NCBI RefSeq assembly: GCF_910591885.1
Contig: NC_063269.1
Coordinates: forward strand, 2,542,001 to 2,606,000
Direction: 5' to 3'
Origin: Bombus terrestris
Lineage: Eukaryota; Arthropoda; Insecta; Hymenoptera; Apidae
Length of the DNA stretch: 64,000 bases
Shown: piece after piece, positions 26,585 through 38,800 of the stretch
Position numbering within the stretch: position 1 is the stretch's first letter
Layout of the letters: every line of letters starts with the position of its first letter
Notes under the pieces: generated by a model
Databases searched by the model: none
Seen by the model: the letters and a program-made list of their open reading frames with translations, nothing else
Told to the model about the DNA's origin: nothing
Translations under genes and position numbers: made by a program

Positions 26585-29500
26585 ACCACGGAATTCGGTA
26601 TATCGCGAGCCATAATACCGTATAATTAAAGTTCGAATTTAATGCCGCGGCGTGCAGAATGAAGCGAAACTAAACAAACCAGCGAAGAGTTCGACGAAAA
26701 CACCGTGGTGTATTTCCTTGAAATATCTCATCCGCGTTTTATCATTTACACAATATCCACGTATATTTTTGCAAATGTGCAGCACATATTGTTCATCGTT
26801 GCTTTAATTAATCACAGGAATAACCACTGATTTATATGCACAATTTATAAGATACAAAAATTATGAGCTTTCGCGGAATGTTTGCGTGAAACATTTTCAT
26901 AAATCTTGTTCAATTTTCATCGTATAAATGTACATTTCCTTCATTGAATAATTTTGATCTCTTCACCAAAAGATTCGAATTAACCATCCAAGTTATCGAT
27001 ATTGAAATGCGATAATTATTTAAGGAAACGACTTTACTTTCCTTGTCAAGGAGGCTACTAATTTTCGTGAAATACAAGAAACAAGAACCTCTTTACGTTT
27101 GTCAAAGTTGCAACATTTTTAAATACACGGATAGAAAAACGCGATTATGTTTCGAAAAATGACGATAAAGCGATTAATCTTTGATCTTTTTCGCCAATAA
27201 GATTCCTGATCAACAAACAAGCTATTTAAAATGTTGAAAGTCTATATCATCGAATCGGTTCAGTTTCTATCAAGCGTTTAAATCCGCGGGAGCATTTATT
27301 TCGTGTTCTCTCGCGCGGAGATCACCTGTTCCGCTCTCGCGAGCTTTTACCTCGACGAAAACGCTTTATCGCGATGTAAGGTGCGGAGAACGGCCGACTC
27401 CGCGGCTGTTTTATCGCCTCTTCCTCTCCGTTCCCTTCTACCATAGTCTTCGTATTTTATTTTTTCTCGTCCGCGTTGCCCGCTAGATTTCCTACGAGGA
27501 AACGCGCCCACTCCGCGATACTGCTTTACGATGCCGACGATGGGTTTGCCGAGGCCGTGTCGAATCTTGTTCTCTCTTTTTATTTTATTTTTTTTTTCAT
27601 TTTCCCGCGTCTCTTCCAAGCCATAAATGAAAATCGCAATTTTCCGCGTTTCAATTTCAATGTTTCACCCAGGGCAAACTAAAGCTACGTGTTGCGTTAT
27701 TATATCGCGAAAAAATGCCTTGATGTTACAAACATGAAGATCAGTGCGTGAAATACAAATCTGTTTTTTTACTTCAAGCTTTTACTTATATTTTTTACCG
27801 TAGCTTCTTTTGTAAGTCAGTGAATGAAATTTTATTTTAACATTATCGTTTCGTATACTGTTCTCGTCAGTTAAAACGTTCCATCTAGCACGTTTTCATT
27901 TTCCAAGTATCTTCTGCCTCTAAAATACGACTATACTACGCAGACTGTTAGAAAATAATGGCTAAATAATTTCAATTAAGTAAAAAGAAATAAAACCACA
28001 CAGACAAGATGATATAAGGCAATACAGCACCATTGCGATGTTATTTGTAACAATTCCTTCTCATTTCTCGTCCAATACCGTATAATATTACCAAGTTCCA
28101 TAGTATTATTTGATTTTATTGAATTGAATCAAATGATAAAGAACGTACCAGTGTAAAATCTCGTCTGCGATAGAATTAACGTAAGTTTCTCTGATGATAG
28201 CTTCTAAGGGTTAAGTAAAAGAATGACAATTCTAATAAAACTAGAAGAATTCCAAATGTCAACCATTTCCGCCTTATCTTATCGAATTTCGAAACGGCAT
28301 GTCCACGACTCGAAACTTTTATAGGCTAGATGAAAACCGTAAAACCACAGGGAAAGTGTTAAGGAGACATTGGAGGATCGGTCGTTTCATTAACGTCACA
28401 GACCACTTTCTATCGGCTCTATTTTTCGTCGTCGGTCGCGTTTATCTTTAACGGTACTTCCCGGTCGTCCCGCGATCCACGGGTTCGCCTTATCAGCCGC
28501 CAATTAACGTCGCGAACGTATTTTTAAACGTCTGACTACGTGACATCAAGGTAGGAAATCGGTAGGCAGTGGCGGAATGGAAAAAAAGACCAAGAGAGCG
28601 GAGCAGACAGCGCGTAGATTCTCGTTGACGGTGTCGTGTGACGAGCCAACAGGCTTCCTACAAGTAAGGGGGTCTTCTAAGCTCTTTCACCGGAATAGTA
28701 GCCACTGTCGTGAACACATTTCACCATACAAATGGGGAATTTAACTGTGCGTCGAACTCAACTGCATATTCTTTTAAATTTTTCCGTATAAACGATATTT
28801 TTCCATATTGAAAATTGATTTAATCCTTCCACGTAAATATTGTGTTATCGAATACTTCTCCAAATTGTATAATATATTAAAGAAGTGAGTTATTTATTCT
28901 CCTACAAGCTTCGATTATAAAAATTTTTAATTAATTGCCGTATGATTTTATTTTGCTTTTTTTATTCCTCGAAATGAAACCAGCAAAAATATAAAAATAT
29001 CAGGAAATTACTAATCAACCGAAACGAAATAGAATGTACGAAAAGTGGGGAAAAAGTTGGAAGTTTTAGATTTCAGTAGCATACGTTTTCACTTTTCCTC
29101 GTTGAAAACCAGTTCCTACTGAGAGTACAATCGATCGAGAACATCGTCTGCTACATCCTGCCACGTTTAGTCGCTCGTTACTCACATCCTTCGTTTCCCA
29201 TGTACCTATACATCTTTCCTTGTTCTTTTTGCTGTTGCATTCGTTTCTCTGTATGTTCTTAATTCCCGTTTTACGTCTGGACCGTTTCATGCTCGCTTCC
29301 TGTTATCCTTCGCTATACGTGGTCGCGCATTCGTCGAATTCCCCGACAATCTGGAATCTAAAGATTCTGCGCGTTTATTTTAACATTCTCACGTATAATA
29401 TTATATTGCCGATGTGTTTATAAAATGATAGAGTTTCCCAAATGGAATCCGTTCTTCTCGAGAGCTTGGAAATTCTAGTCAATGAATGTTTAAAATAATT

Positions 29501-30123
29501 TGAAACGTTCTTTGGCTTCGAATAAATGTAGACACCGTGCTTCGCAGTAAGATTATTTCGGGAATCATTGTTAATTCAGATATATCTATTGCCCTTTAAG
29601 AAGGAGAGATTTAATCGATAAGTTCGATTTAAGTTTCAAGTAGAAGAGACATTTTCATAAAACGTTGCTTATTTTACGCTCTCAAGAATCGTAACAAATT
29701 CTGAAACACTTAATAGCTTCTTTACTAAATTGTACGCTCGTTCATCAACTTAAATGTTGGAGACATTCGTGAACAAAATATACAGATCTTTTTCGAAGAA
29801 ATTCAACGTGACTCACCGATGACCCAATTTGCCCTGTGAAGGTTAAAATTCCATGCTTCGACGCTGTTATTTGTTCTTGGACGTGGAACGTGTTGAATAG
29901 AAAATGGACGAGATTGATAAACATACATATGCCATTATACACGGTTATGCATAGAAGAAGGAATCAAGCTGATAATCGTGCGAATTTAATGTAAGTCACG
30001 CTTCTCAAGAAGTCTCGAGTGGTCTAAGCCGATATCTTTTTCGCTGAGAGAACGTCGTCGCCGCGGTTGGTAGGGTTTATCTAGCGTCGGTGTTGGTTGA
30101 CACTAGGAAAGCGACACAAGCTG

Positions 30124-30160
30124 CATTATACGTGCTCTTTCGTTGCTTCGGCTCAGTTCA
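30124..30160 (+). promoter_or_regulatory. Dys: Putative core promoter of the short dystrophin isoform
   Basis: An arthropod-type initiator TCAGTT lies at 30153-30158 (A+1 would be 30155), with a TATA-like ATTATA at 30125-30130. That spacing, -30 to -25, is the usual one. The following 100 nt are CpG-rich. The initiator lies 613 nt upstream of the ATG at 30768. The leader would contain at least three short upstream reading frames: 30246-30257, 30254-30280 and 30289-30372. Alternatively, the coding exon could begin at an acceptor-like TTTTCTAG ending at 30676, with its true 5' exon further upstream. The promoter call is therefore tentative. Confidence 0.35.
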
Positions 30161-30767
30161 CTCGCGAGCGTGCAGGCTTCACGCGCGGCTCGCCGCGCGC
30201 GCTTTCCTCGCGTTCTCGTTTCCTTCTTTCGTCTTCGAGTGTTCGATGACTCGATGAATAACTTGTTCCGCAGAAAATAAATCGCAGGATGAAGAAACGC
30301 GTCTCGCAAGACCGATCGTACAGTGTCCTACTTGAAAGATTAAAAGTTGATGTTGTAAAAAGAAAACGATGACTCTGTGCTACATGAAACGTATTAAATG
30401 TATCAAAGTATTCGAAATCGATCGATCATAAAGAACAAAGGTATTACGATTGGTGAGAAGGATAATTCGCGACAAACCAACGAATAATTATTATCGGTAC
30501 CGTTGCTGTTGCTCTTAAACCGTGTAATTAATCGCCATGTGATCGAATTGGAACTGCGTGGAATAACGAAAAGTGAATCAGCTGTGATAAGTTACGTAAC
30601 CGTGTTTAAAACGTGTGTCAAGCTCTTTGGACGTTTCATAGATCCATACGACAAAGATCCGATCGTTGTTTTCTAGCCCTATTAATATAAGTCGTTAATC
30701 TCGCGAATGTCCTTTAAATAATCAACGATAAAGAAGATAAAAAAAAAAAAAAAATATAATAAAAAAA

Positions 30768-30962
30768 ATGGAGCTTGTAAAGAACAACGCGATCGAGATC
30801 CTGTCTCGAAGGAGCGTGGCCATAAAGGACTACGATATCGAGAATGGCGAGGAAGAAGAGGAGGAGCAAGCGGACGAGAGCGATCGCACCTCTCTGAAGA
30901 TCGATCTCTCGATGGCCGAGCAGTTCTACTACGAGGTGATCTCGTCGTTCGAACAGGAGGAG
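30768..30962 (+). CDS. Dys: Alternative first coding exon of a short dystrophin isoform (Dp116/Dp117-like)
   Basis: Open frame of exactly 65 codons from an ATG in good insect context (AAAAATGG) to a GT donor (GAGGAG|GTATAT, G at 30963), so the exon ends in phase 0. It encodes MELVKNNAIEILSRRSVAIK, then an acidic segment with six consecutive glutamates (about residues 28-33), then an amphipathic-looking stretch MAEQFYYEVISSFEQEE. No signal peptide, membrane segment or known domain is seen. The phase matches the dystrophin exon at 58447, the next recognised exon on this strand, so splicing would yield this N-terminus plus the last spectrin repeat, WW, EF-hand and ZZ domains. Established knowledge: vertebrate and fly dystrophin genes have internal promoters making such short forms. 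The direct splice to 58447 is my inference; a separate nested gene is less likely because no other exon fits. GC and codon use differ clearly from the flanking intron. Confidence 0.7.
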
Positions 30963-33360
30963 GTATATACATACACATATATACACGCGTTGACACGCCT
31001 TTAATGTACCATTCCATTCTGATTGCTAATCTGACGAGCTCACGTCCACGCGTGGCATTGTGTCGCCAGACAGAGAGAAAGAGAGTATCGGCGTGCAGCG
31101 TCTCGAATGTCTGGATCCACCCCAAACAGTTAAAGCTGTCCCTCGATGGAAGTTGGAAACTGTTTAAAGCCAGTTTCTCTAATTCCGCTTTCGAACAGAG
31201 GAGTCTGCAGCTTCGATACTAGCTCTAGCTTCGATACTTTAGTTTACAGCTCTCTGGATTGCTTGGCGGCCAGGATCGATCGTTTTATTCCCGTTCATAC
31301 CGGTGGCAATTTCTTCGCGAGCCTCATTTCAATCGGGTTAAAGTCGCGACGAGTTAAGTTTGTTTCTTCGGGTTGGTACAGATGCAATCGAGCGGGAATT
31401 CGTTTCTCCTCTTTGTAATACCCTGTGAAGGATCGATTTCCAGTGATCTTGACAATAGATGTTAGGCTCGCTCAAAAATAGTCGATCCAGTTTAAGTTAG
31501 TCTAAATATAGAGAAGCTAACTAGCATCAATTAAGCCACGCTCGTGGACGAATAACGTTCAATTAACTCTCTCTAGTAAAATAGCTTGTTACTCTTCTGA
31601 TTAGGGAAAAAGAAAGTTAGGGTTAGAGAATAGAAGCATTCTTATTGGAGGAAATTTATTATAAAGCGTTGATCGACTCGGTCGTTAATTCTCACGCGTT
31701 ATCGTTTTCAATGGTAAAAACCAGTCGATTGTTCCGGCTGGATGATAGTTGGCCGTTTCAACGGCTTTTATCTGCGATTAGCGATTCGTGGCTCACAGTT
31801 TGCACCTCTTCGTTGCGTTCGCCAGGTTCACGAACCGCTGTCGGATGAGCGGCTAGATTTCAAGGCGAACCAGTTGCCTGATAAAAGGACGTAATAAATA
31901 ATGTTAGCAGTAACGCGACTGCTGTAAGGATTATCGCTTTAAATACAAGCACACGAACGCCCACTAAATTGTCCGACCGCTAGCTCGCGTCTCCTATAGT
32001 ACCAGCTGTAAAGCATGATTCTAATTTGACTGGTTGAATTATTTATTGTCGTTCCGCTGTGTTTCGAGATAAACGGATCTGCTTGTCTCCTCATTCCGGG
32101 TGACAGATAGTTATTTGATTACGGTACACTCTGCATTCCACGATCATCGAAGAAGCATTTACTTTTCAACAAGATCTTTTCTTTTTCGTTACTTGACTAG
32201 TTAATTGATTCGTCCATGGCTGGTACTCGATTTCGTATTTATCATGATAATCGATATCTACAGTGATTTATTCGTAGACATTTTCTTTTGTGTTGTGTGC
32301 GTTACACAACGCAAGAAATTTTGTTCGACGTACAAAATTATGCAATTCGAAATTTCGCAAAATTTCAGTACAACGTTTAATACTTGTGACATCGTGTTTA
32401 AACGTTAGGAATCTCGTAACACGAAAAGACTTGAAAACTATCATCGAAAGTTACAATAATATATATATGTTCGTAACTTTTATCGTGATTCAAAGTGATC
32501 TTAATTAGCGACGACGAACGGTAAGCTTAAAGCGAACCATGGCATTCGATTGTGGGACGTGCAGGTATGCGTGGAATGTGCAAGGCGTCGCAGCCAACCT
32601 ATTCCCTTGTTCAGTGCATTATCATGCGTCCAGTTTCGTCGAATGGCCAGACAGGGTGTATCAACGATTTGTGTGTCACAGCGCGCCCATAGCACTCAGC
32701 GCTTGTATCGTCTGATTGTGAATTAAAAACACGAATTCTCGCGTGTACACATCCGATAAGATGTCATTCCGATAAAAATGTCACAAAAGGAATACGCGTT
32801 TAAAGTTAGTAGTTGACGTAATTGGTAACAGTTTTTTCCTAGCAGTTCAATGTGGTCAGTTAGAAAAAAAGAAATTCATGAAAAATTGAAAATGCCACGT
32901 ATTTTGTGTAACCCGAATAGGATAACACGAGGAACATCCGGGAAACAGAAATAAAATTGCAACTACTGGCAGTCGATGAAACAATACCAATCGATCAAAC
33001 GATTTATGTTACCCTCGATTACTTTCTACCCTTCCCAATTGTTTTCGATTTACTTTTCACCATCGAAACGTTTCATTTGCCAAACTCGAATACCCACATT
33101 TGGAATTATTTGTTCCATTCGTTCATGTTCAGTAGTGTTTCATTAGCTGGCCACGTGTTTATGATTCTTCATGTTTTTTTTCCAAGTATTTTTCTTCCCT
33201 GTTGATACACCCTTATTTATTTTATATACGATAGAGTATCATTTAACCAAGTTTTAGTTAATGTTTAATTAAATGAACTCTTCTCGATCGAATCGATTTA
33301 TCTGAATAATTAGCCGCCATTGTATATATAAATCATAACTAGCGGAAGAAATCAGTGAGC

Positions 33361-33416
33361 AATTCCTATTATATGAACTGTTTGTCCCCAGACGAATCTA
33401 GATAATTCCTATTATA
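33361..33416. repeat. 13-bp direct repeat pair
   Basis: AATTCCTATTATA occurs at 33361-33373 and 33404-33416. Nothing recognisable lies between the copies. Confidence 0.75.
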
Positions 33417-33838
33417 CCTGAAACACCTGAGGCTCGCTCCACTAGGTCAATTTCAAGAATCACTAGGGACAACGACATCCAGTTAATTCAACAAAATCCC
33501 ATCCACTAACCATGACGCTATACCCAACTGTTTTTTCCCCCAGTCATCCCTTCTCAATCACCGACGAGTTACCATATACATAATCCAAGTTTCCCCATGT
33601 CTAATCAAATACACGACAGCTCTTCTACAAAAAAGGGCAATAAAATTCAGTAGTTTGCAGCATCTGATCATCCTTGGAACCACAGAAAACGTGAATTCCA
33701 CGGAAGTCGGTTGGATTTCGAGGCGTCAGCCGGCAAAACGAGGAAAAGCAGCAGTAAACACTCATGAACTAATGCAAGACATTGGGCCAGCGGTGGTAGT
33801 GCTGGTGTTCCGTGTTTTGTATGCATAAGCCGACCTCG

Positions 33839-33872
33839 CTCTCTCTCTCCCTTTCTCTCTCTCTCTCTCTCT
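33839..33872. repeat. CT microsatellite, imperfect
   Basis: About 34 nt of alternating C and T interrupted by CCCTTT. It lies in the large dystrophin intron. A GA-rich frame on the opposite strand (about 33762-34019) is an artefact of this repeat. Confidence 0.9.
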
Positions 33873-35757
33873 GTATTCTCGTGGCTGTCGCAGAGGTCGC
33901 AGCCAGCAACAGCAGCAATCTGCGCCTCTCAGCCTTTCGCCCTGTACTGCTGCAGATGCACGGACAACAGATTCTCCTCGAAGCATACCCCAGGGCCAGC
34001 GTTGCCGCTGGGAATGCAATTTAACGTCGTAATTGTCCGCGGATAATTGTAATAATTAGTACCCTTGTCGTTCTCCTCGGCCCTTCGCGCACTCTAACTC
34101 CGTGACTACTACGTGGCTGTTAATCATGCTGCTGATCCCATTATAGTCTCTCCTTTCCTGCTTTCTTCTTCTTCTTCTCTCACGGTGAATAACGTGTATG
34201 ACCTTTGCGATTTTTAAAAGACCGCACAAAGTGGAAGGGCACAGGTGAAAAACACGATAGGTCATATTTTTTACCGCTGTCTTTCGTAGCAGAGCAATTA
34301 AAGATAAAAGACGTAGTTAAAAACGAACGATGAGTTAGGTTTCCTGGCTTTCATAGAGGAGCAAGTTTAAGATTCTGTATGTTGTTGATCGATAATTCCA
34401 CGTCTTTCGCAATCTTATCGAATCATCCCCTTCTTCACGCTAAGATTCTTCCGTTTAGCTAACAATCGCTAGAAAAATGTCACAAGAATGAAGAAAAGCG
34501 AACATATGTCTTTTCCGTGGAATCTTCGATTGTTCGAACCTTTGGATATCGGTCTCTCGATGAAAGCTGTTGCAAGCGACCAGGAAACATTTTGTTTCTT
34601 AGAATAATGTTAGAGAAATGAGTTGAGGGAGGAATCGGACGATTTCTCTATGGTGGACGTTCTGTATCGAGGGTCTTGTGTGTCTGATAACTGTCCGATT
34701 CTTCTCGGATATGGATTTGACTTGGAAACGAAGGGTACAATCTTACGAAGTTTTGCTAGCGTAAAGGTTGTAGGTTGTGGATTGGAAGGTTGTCAGGTTT
34801 GGTGAACAGTGAGAAGGGACGATCCATTCAACAATTTTGTATATTCGCGAGAAAACTACGAAGGATGATTTCTTCGATAGAAATTGAATTTTCCTCTTTC
34901 TTACGCTTGATTCCATCTTTATGATTATAAAAATACTATTCAATCGTAAACGAGCAAAAAGATACAGAAGGGCTAATTGTTTTCTATTCTGCTACATTTT
35001 CTACTTTTTTATTTATCATGTGGGAAATAAGCAATGATCGATCGCAACCATTAACAAAACTGGAATTAACTCCACCTACATAATTAGGTATACCGTATCA
35101 TTTATCAGCGCGACAATCGTCTTAACGTTGGTTCAAAAACAAACGCTGTTCGCAGTCAGAGCAGCCACATTCATCTTGGTTGGCAAGAAATTGCATAAAC
35201 GTTTGTCGAGCATCACTCCGCCCGGTGCGGTACCTCGATAATGTACGCGCGGCATTATCGTCTCGCGCGAAATTACGTCGATATTTCACCAACGTAGAAT
35301 AAACATCTCGTCCCCGCGGTGCATCGCGTACACACAAAATTTGCCGCTTTCTCTAATGTAACGTTAATATTTTACGCGAAGGGCGTTAACGCATTCAGAA
35401 ATGGATCGAAGAATTTGAGTAAGTTGGAGATTTGCTCGTGTTTCGTGGTAACGCTACTGAAATTTCCAAACGTTTTATACAACGCACAAATTCCTGGATT
35501 TTCAATTTTCAGACCTATTTCATCTCTAAAGTTGAGTCTTTCCCTTATCTGCGATTTCTCGCTCCAGTAACAGTTCACATTAGGACCAGCAGATTCAGAC
35601 AGAAGTCCATTTAATCAGACACCGACGTTAAAATCTCGTTCCAATAAATGACATTCTACTTTGACAATGTTTCTTTTTCTTTCACTTTACGTGGAAATGC
35701 GAAGAAAGAAAAACGCAACACTTGCATTACCAGCGTTACTTACGTGCAACTGATGGA

Positions 35758-35809
35758 ATTGACGCAGGGTATGCGTCAATAGCAGAGAACGTGTTAACGC
35801 CGAGGCGTT
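35758..35809. repeat. Two adjacent perfect hairpins
   Basis: ATTGACGCA (35758-35766) pairs with TGCGTCAAT (35772-35780) around GGGTA. Shortly after, AACGCC (35796-35801) pairs with GGCGTT (35804-35809) around GA. Both have perfect stems. Located in the large intron, function unknown. Confidence 0.7.
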
Positions 35810-38800
35810 CGTGAATTTTGAATGGCTGGGTATCGAGAGGCCCCGGAAAGGGGTCCCTCGGAGAAACAGCTTTCTGACGATTCGTGATAAATTACCCGTG
35901 TATAATTACCGGGCGAACGTCCGGAACAGGCGATCGTATTCGTCGGTTCGCCGTCAATTAGTCTTTCACGAACTAGACTCTCGATATATCGCCTGTACAT
36001 ACATAATATATGAAATCGTTACTGGCGCCAGTTTTACACGCAGGGCATTGGATAGCGGTGAAAATAGCAGAGATTTCGACGATCGAGTAGCCAGAAGTCG
36101 TCACAAACGAGGCGATTAACGATTGGCTTCAATTTACGATCGTGGCTGGTCTTTCGATCGATTCGAAGCCTGCCATGAGGAATCCTCAGTCCTCGATGCA
36201 AACAATGCTTTTTCACTCCGGTATTTACAAATTCAATCGTTTATCCTTTCATCGTATTGATTTTTTATCATTATACCAATGGAATACCAAGGAAACCAGA
36301 GTTAATGCCTCGTAGTTTTATGTGGAATTCGACATCCGAAAGTATTTATGTTGAGGTCATTAGATGTATAAAGAGAGAAAACGCGTGGCTAAAGTGTAAG
36401 GGAGAAAATATATATTTAATAGAGAAGTGTAATAATAAGTAGGAATACAATTTGAGCTGGTCCAGATCCGCACGCTAGCAGTGTTACCTTCTAACTGAAA
36501 ATCCCGAAACCAACGTCGCCTGTCTATCGTTTATGATCTGCCTTCGTGCCAGTCTATATGCTGTCGATGGCTTCAGCGCTTGAGAAAATTAAAAAGACCA
36601 GATGTAGAGTTTTCGTAGAAGTGGTGACCACTTCAACAATTTACACACAATACAAAAATATAGTCGAATTACGCATACTCAAGTTTCGAAAGTAGTTTAG
36701 CCAAGGAAAATGTGAATTTTCAATCGAATTGCAAATAGACCGAAAGCAGGAAAAATTCTGTCATGAAAATTCCAACTTTTAATAGAATCTTCGTGATCCC
36801 GAGAAAATCGAAATGCAAATATCTGGCTTCTTTAGGATTGAAAATAATAAATACACGATATCTGTATATCGAAAGAAATGAAGAATATTGTACGTCGCGA
36901 GGGAAGAAAATCAGCACCTAAATCATCTAATGGCACGAGAAGCGAGCGACGTTCGACCTCGAAAGGCCACAATTCATCCGTATCGGTGCGGGGTGGTGGC
37001 GTAAATTATCGCGCGTACGGCCGACGCGCGCCTTTTTGCGAGCAACGTCTTATCGGTGCAACGTCGCGGGGACACAAATTGCTCGATTACAGGGCATCGC
37101 GAGAACGACGAAGAAACGAATGGACGAAGGGGAGAGAGTAAAGGAACCGAGCCAAGAGAGGGCGAGGCGTTGCCTTTCTTACGGGCGATTTAAGATGCCT
37201 TTTTCCGTGAGAAAAAGAGAGTTTTCTTCGTGCTCCTCGCGCTGCCCTCTTCCCGGCCGTTTAACATCAGAATTAATTACGACACGGTAATAAGGCTGAT
37301 GCACGCTTTTACGCGATACGACGACCATCTCCAAGAGGCTCTTAAAGTTTATAAGGTCATTGGCTTTTCTCCCTCTATCCTTTGGCCCTTTTTATCCCTG
37401 ATACGATGTTACACGATGTTACGCGGTGGATAGACGATCTCGTCGTGTAATCAGAATAATGAGCAAAGCCTGGTACTGTTCGGTCCCGTATCTCGCGGTA
37501 ATTAGACGATGGATTTCCTTGCTTCTCGTGTTCGTTCAAGGTACAACCGTATACCCTTGTCTACTCTCGAACGTTCCCGAAAATCGATCGTCCGTAGAGG
37601 CTCGTGTCGCTCTGATACCGCGGTGTCGTGAAATTTTCATCCTCCTTGAATCGGTATAAGAAAGCCCGCGGCGCGTTACACTCTGGAAATAAGTTTAGAT
37701 TAAAGTGTCGTCGCGGACCGAGCCGCTCTTAAGAGGATCTCTTTCGTTACTCAACGCGTGTGTGTTGTACGCCCGGTAAGCTCGCGAGATGATGTAAGCT
37801 TGTGAAATATAAAGGGGGTCGAAGTGAAAGAAAATCGTTTTTTCCTGTGCTGTACTTTGTGGTAGGACCACCGTAGTTGGAATAGTCTCTTTTAAGGTAA
37901 ATAGGTAGCTGTGAATAGTGGAAGAACTGGTTTGATTACGAAAGTGTGAATCGATTGGGGTGTAATTCACGAACGTCTCGCACGGTCTATCGCTAGACCC
38001 GGAGGATTCAATTTCATCGAACCGTATAAAGAAAAGGAAATCTCAGACTCCTTACTCTGCCGTTATATCGTTTTAACGTAAAGAGCGAAGAAATTCCTTT
38101 TCGGATTTTCACGCAGATTGTTCGGATCGGCCGTGAGATCGAGCACAAATAAATCAGCTTCGTGCCTAGACAAAGAGAGAGCTTAGTCGAGTATCGTTGA
38201 AAAAGCTCTGGGAGTCACGATCCCAGCAACAAATTCACGCGTTATTCACAGTTTCAACGATGGGTAGTAACAGCTGCGAGACGACTCGAGCGAAAATGGA
38301 AGAGGAAGAGGGTTGCTGGCATCGGGACTGGTCCGAACCCGGTAATTGTCCCCCTCGCGATTTTAATGATCCGAAACGAGAGAGGCAGAGAAGTCGCGAT
38401 TCCTGTCGATGCATTTACCTTTTCGAGCACTCGCTCGTAAACAATGAATAATTTATTCTGTTCGCAATGGACCGGTCGGTCCTCTTGGCTCTCTCGCTCG
38501 TCCCTTCCTTCCCCATCCCGCGCTTTTTGTTCCAACCCCGCGTTTGGTCTCGGTCGAGCAATTTCGTGCTGGCAGCGCGAAACACACGGAAGCGAAAACG
38601 AGCCCTCGAAGTCGCGCAATTGCCGGGATTAAATGCCTCCCGGCCATTGTTGCGAGACCCGCGTCATCGTCGATGTTAATATAATTCCTGCCACGCTACG
38701 GAAAATGTTGCTCGTTCAAAGGGAAAATCGAGTGTTTGGGAAAGTCTACGCGGATCGGCGCGTTGAAAGCTTGGATGTTTGGGTGGTAGAAAATTTGCCT

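Larger units (their letters stand above)
14826..30123 (+). other. Dys: Large dystrophin intron, second part: no gene seen
   Basis: AT-rich sequence without recognisable exons. It contains a pyrimidine-rich stretch (about 16240-16300), small tandem duplications (TCATATTTCT twice at 15261-15280; an 11-bp unit twice at 19988-20009), a purine-then-pyrimidine-rich stretch (about 20480-20660), one copy of a dispersed repeat (23116-23160) and a hairpin (26550-26584). CpG-rich islets at about 20450-20600 and 27300-27560 carry only low-complexity frames. Confidence 0.55.
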
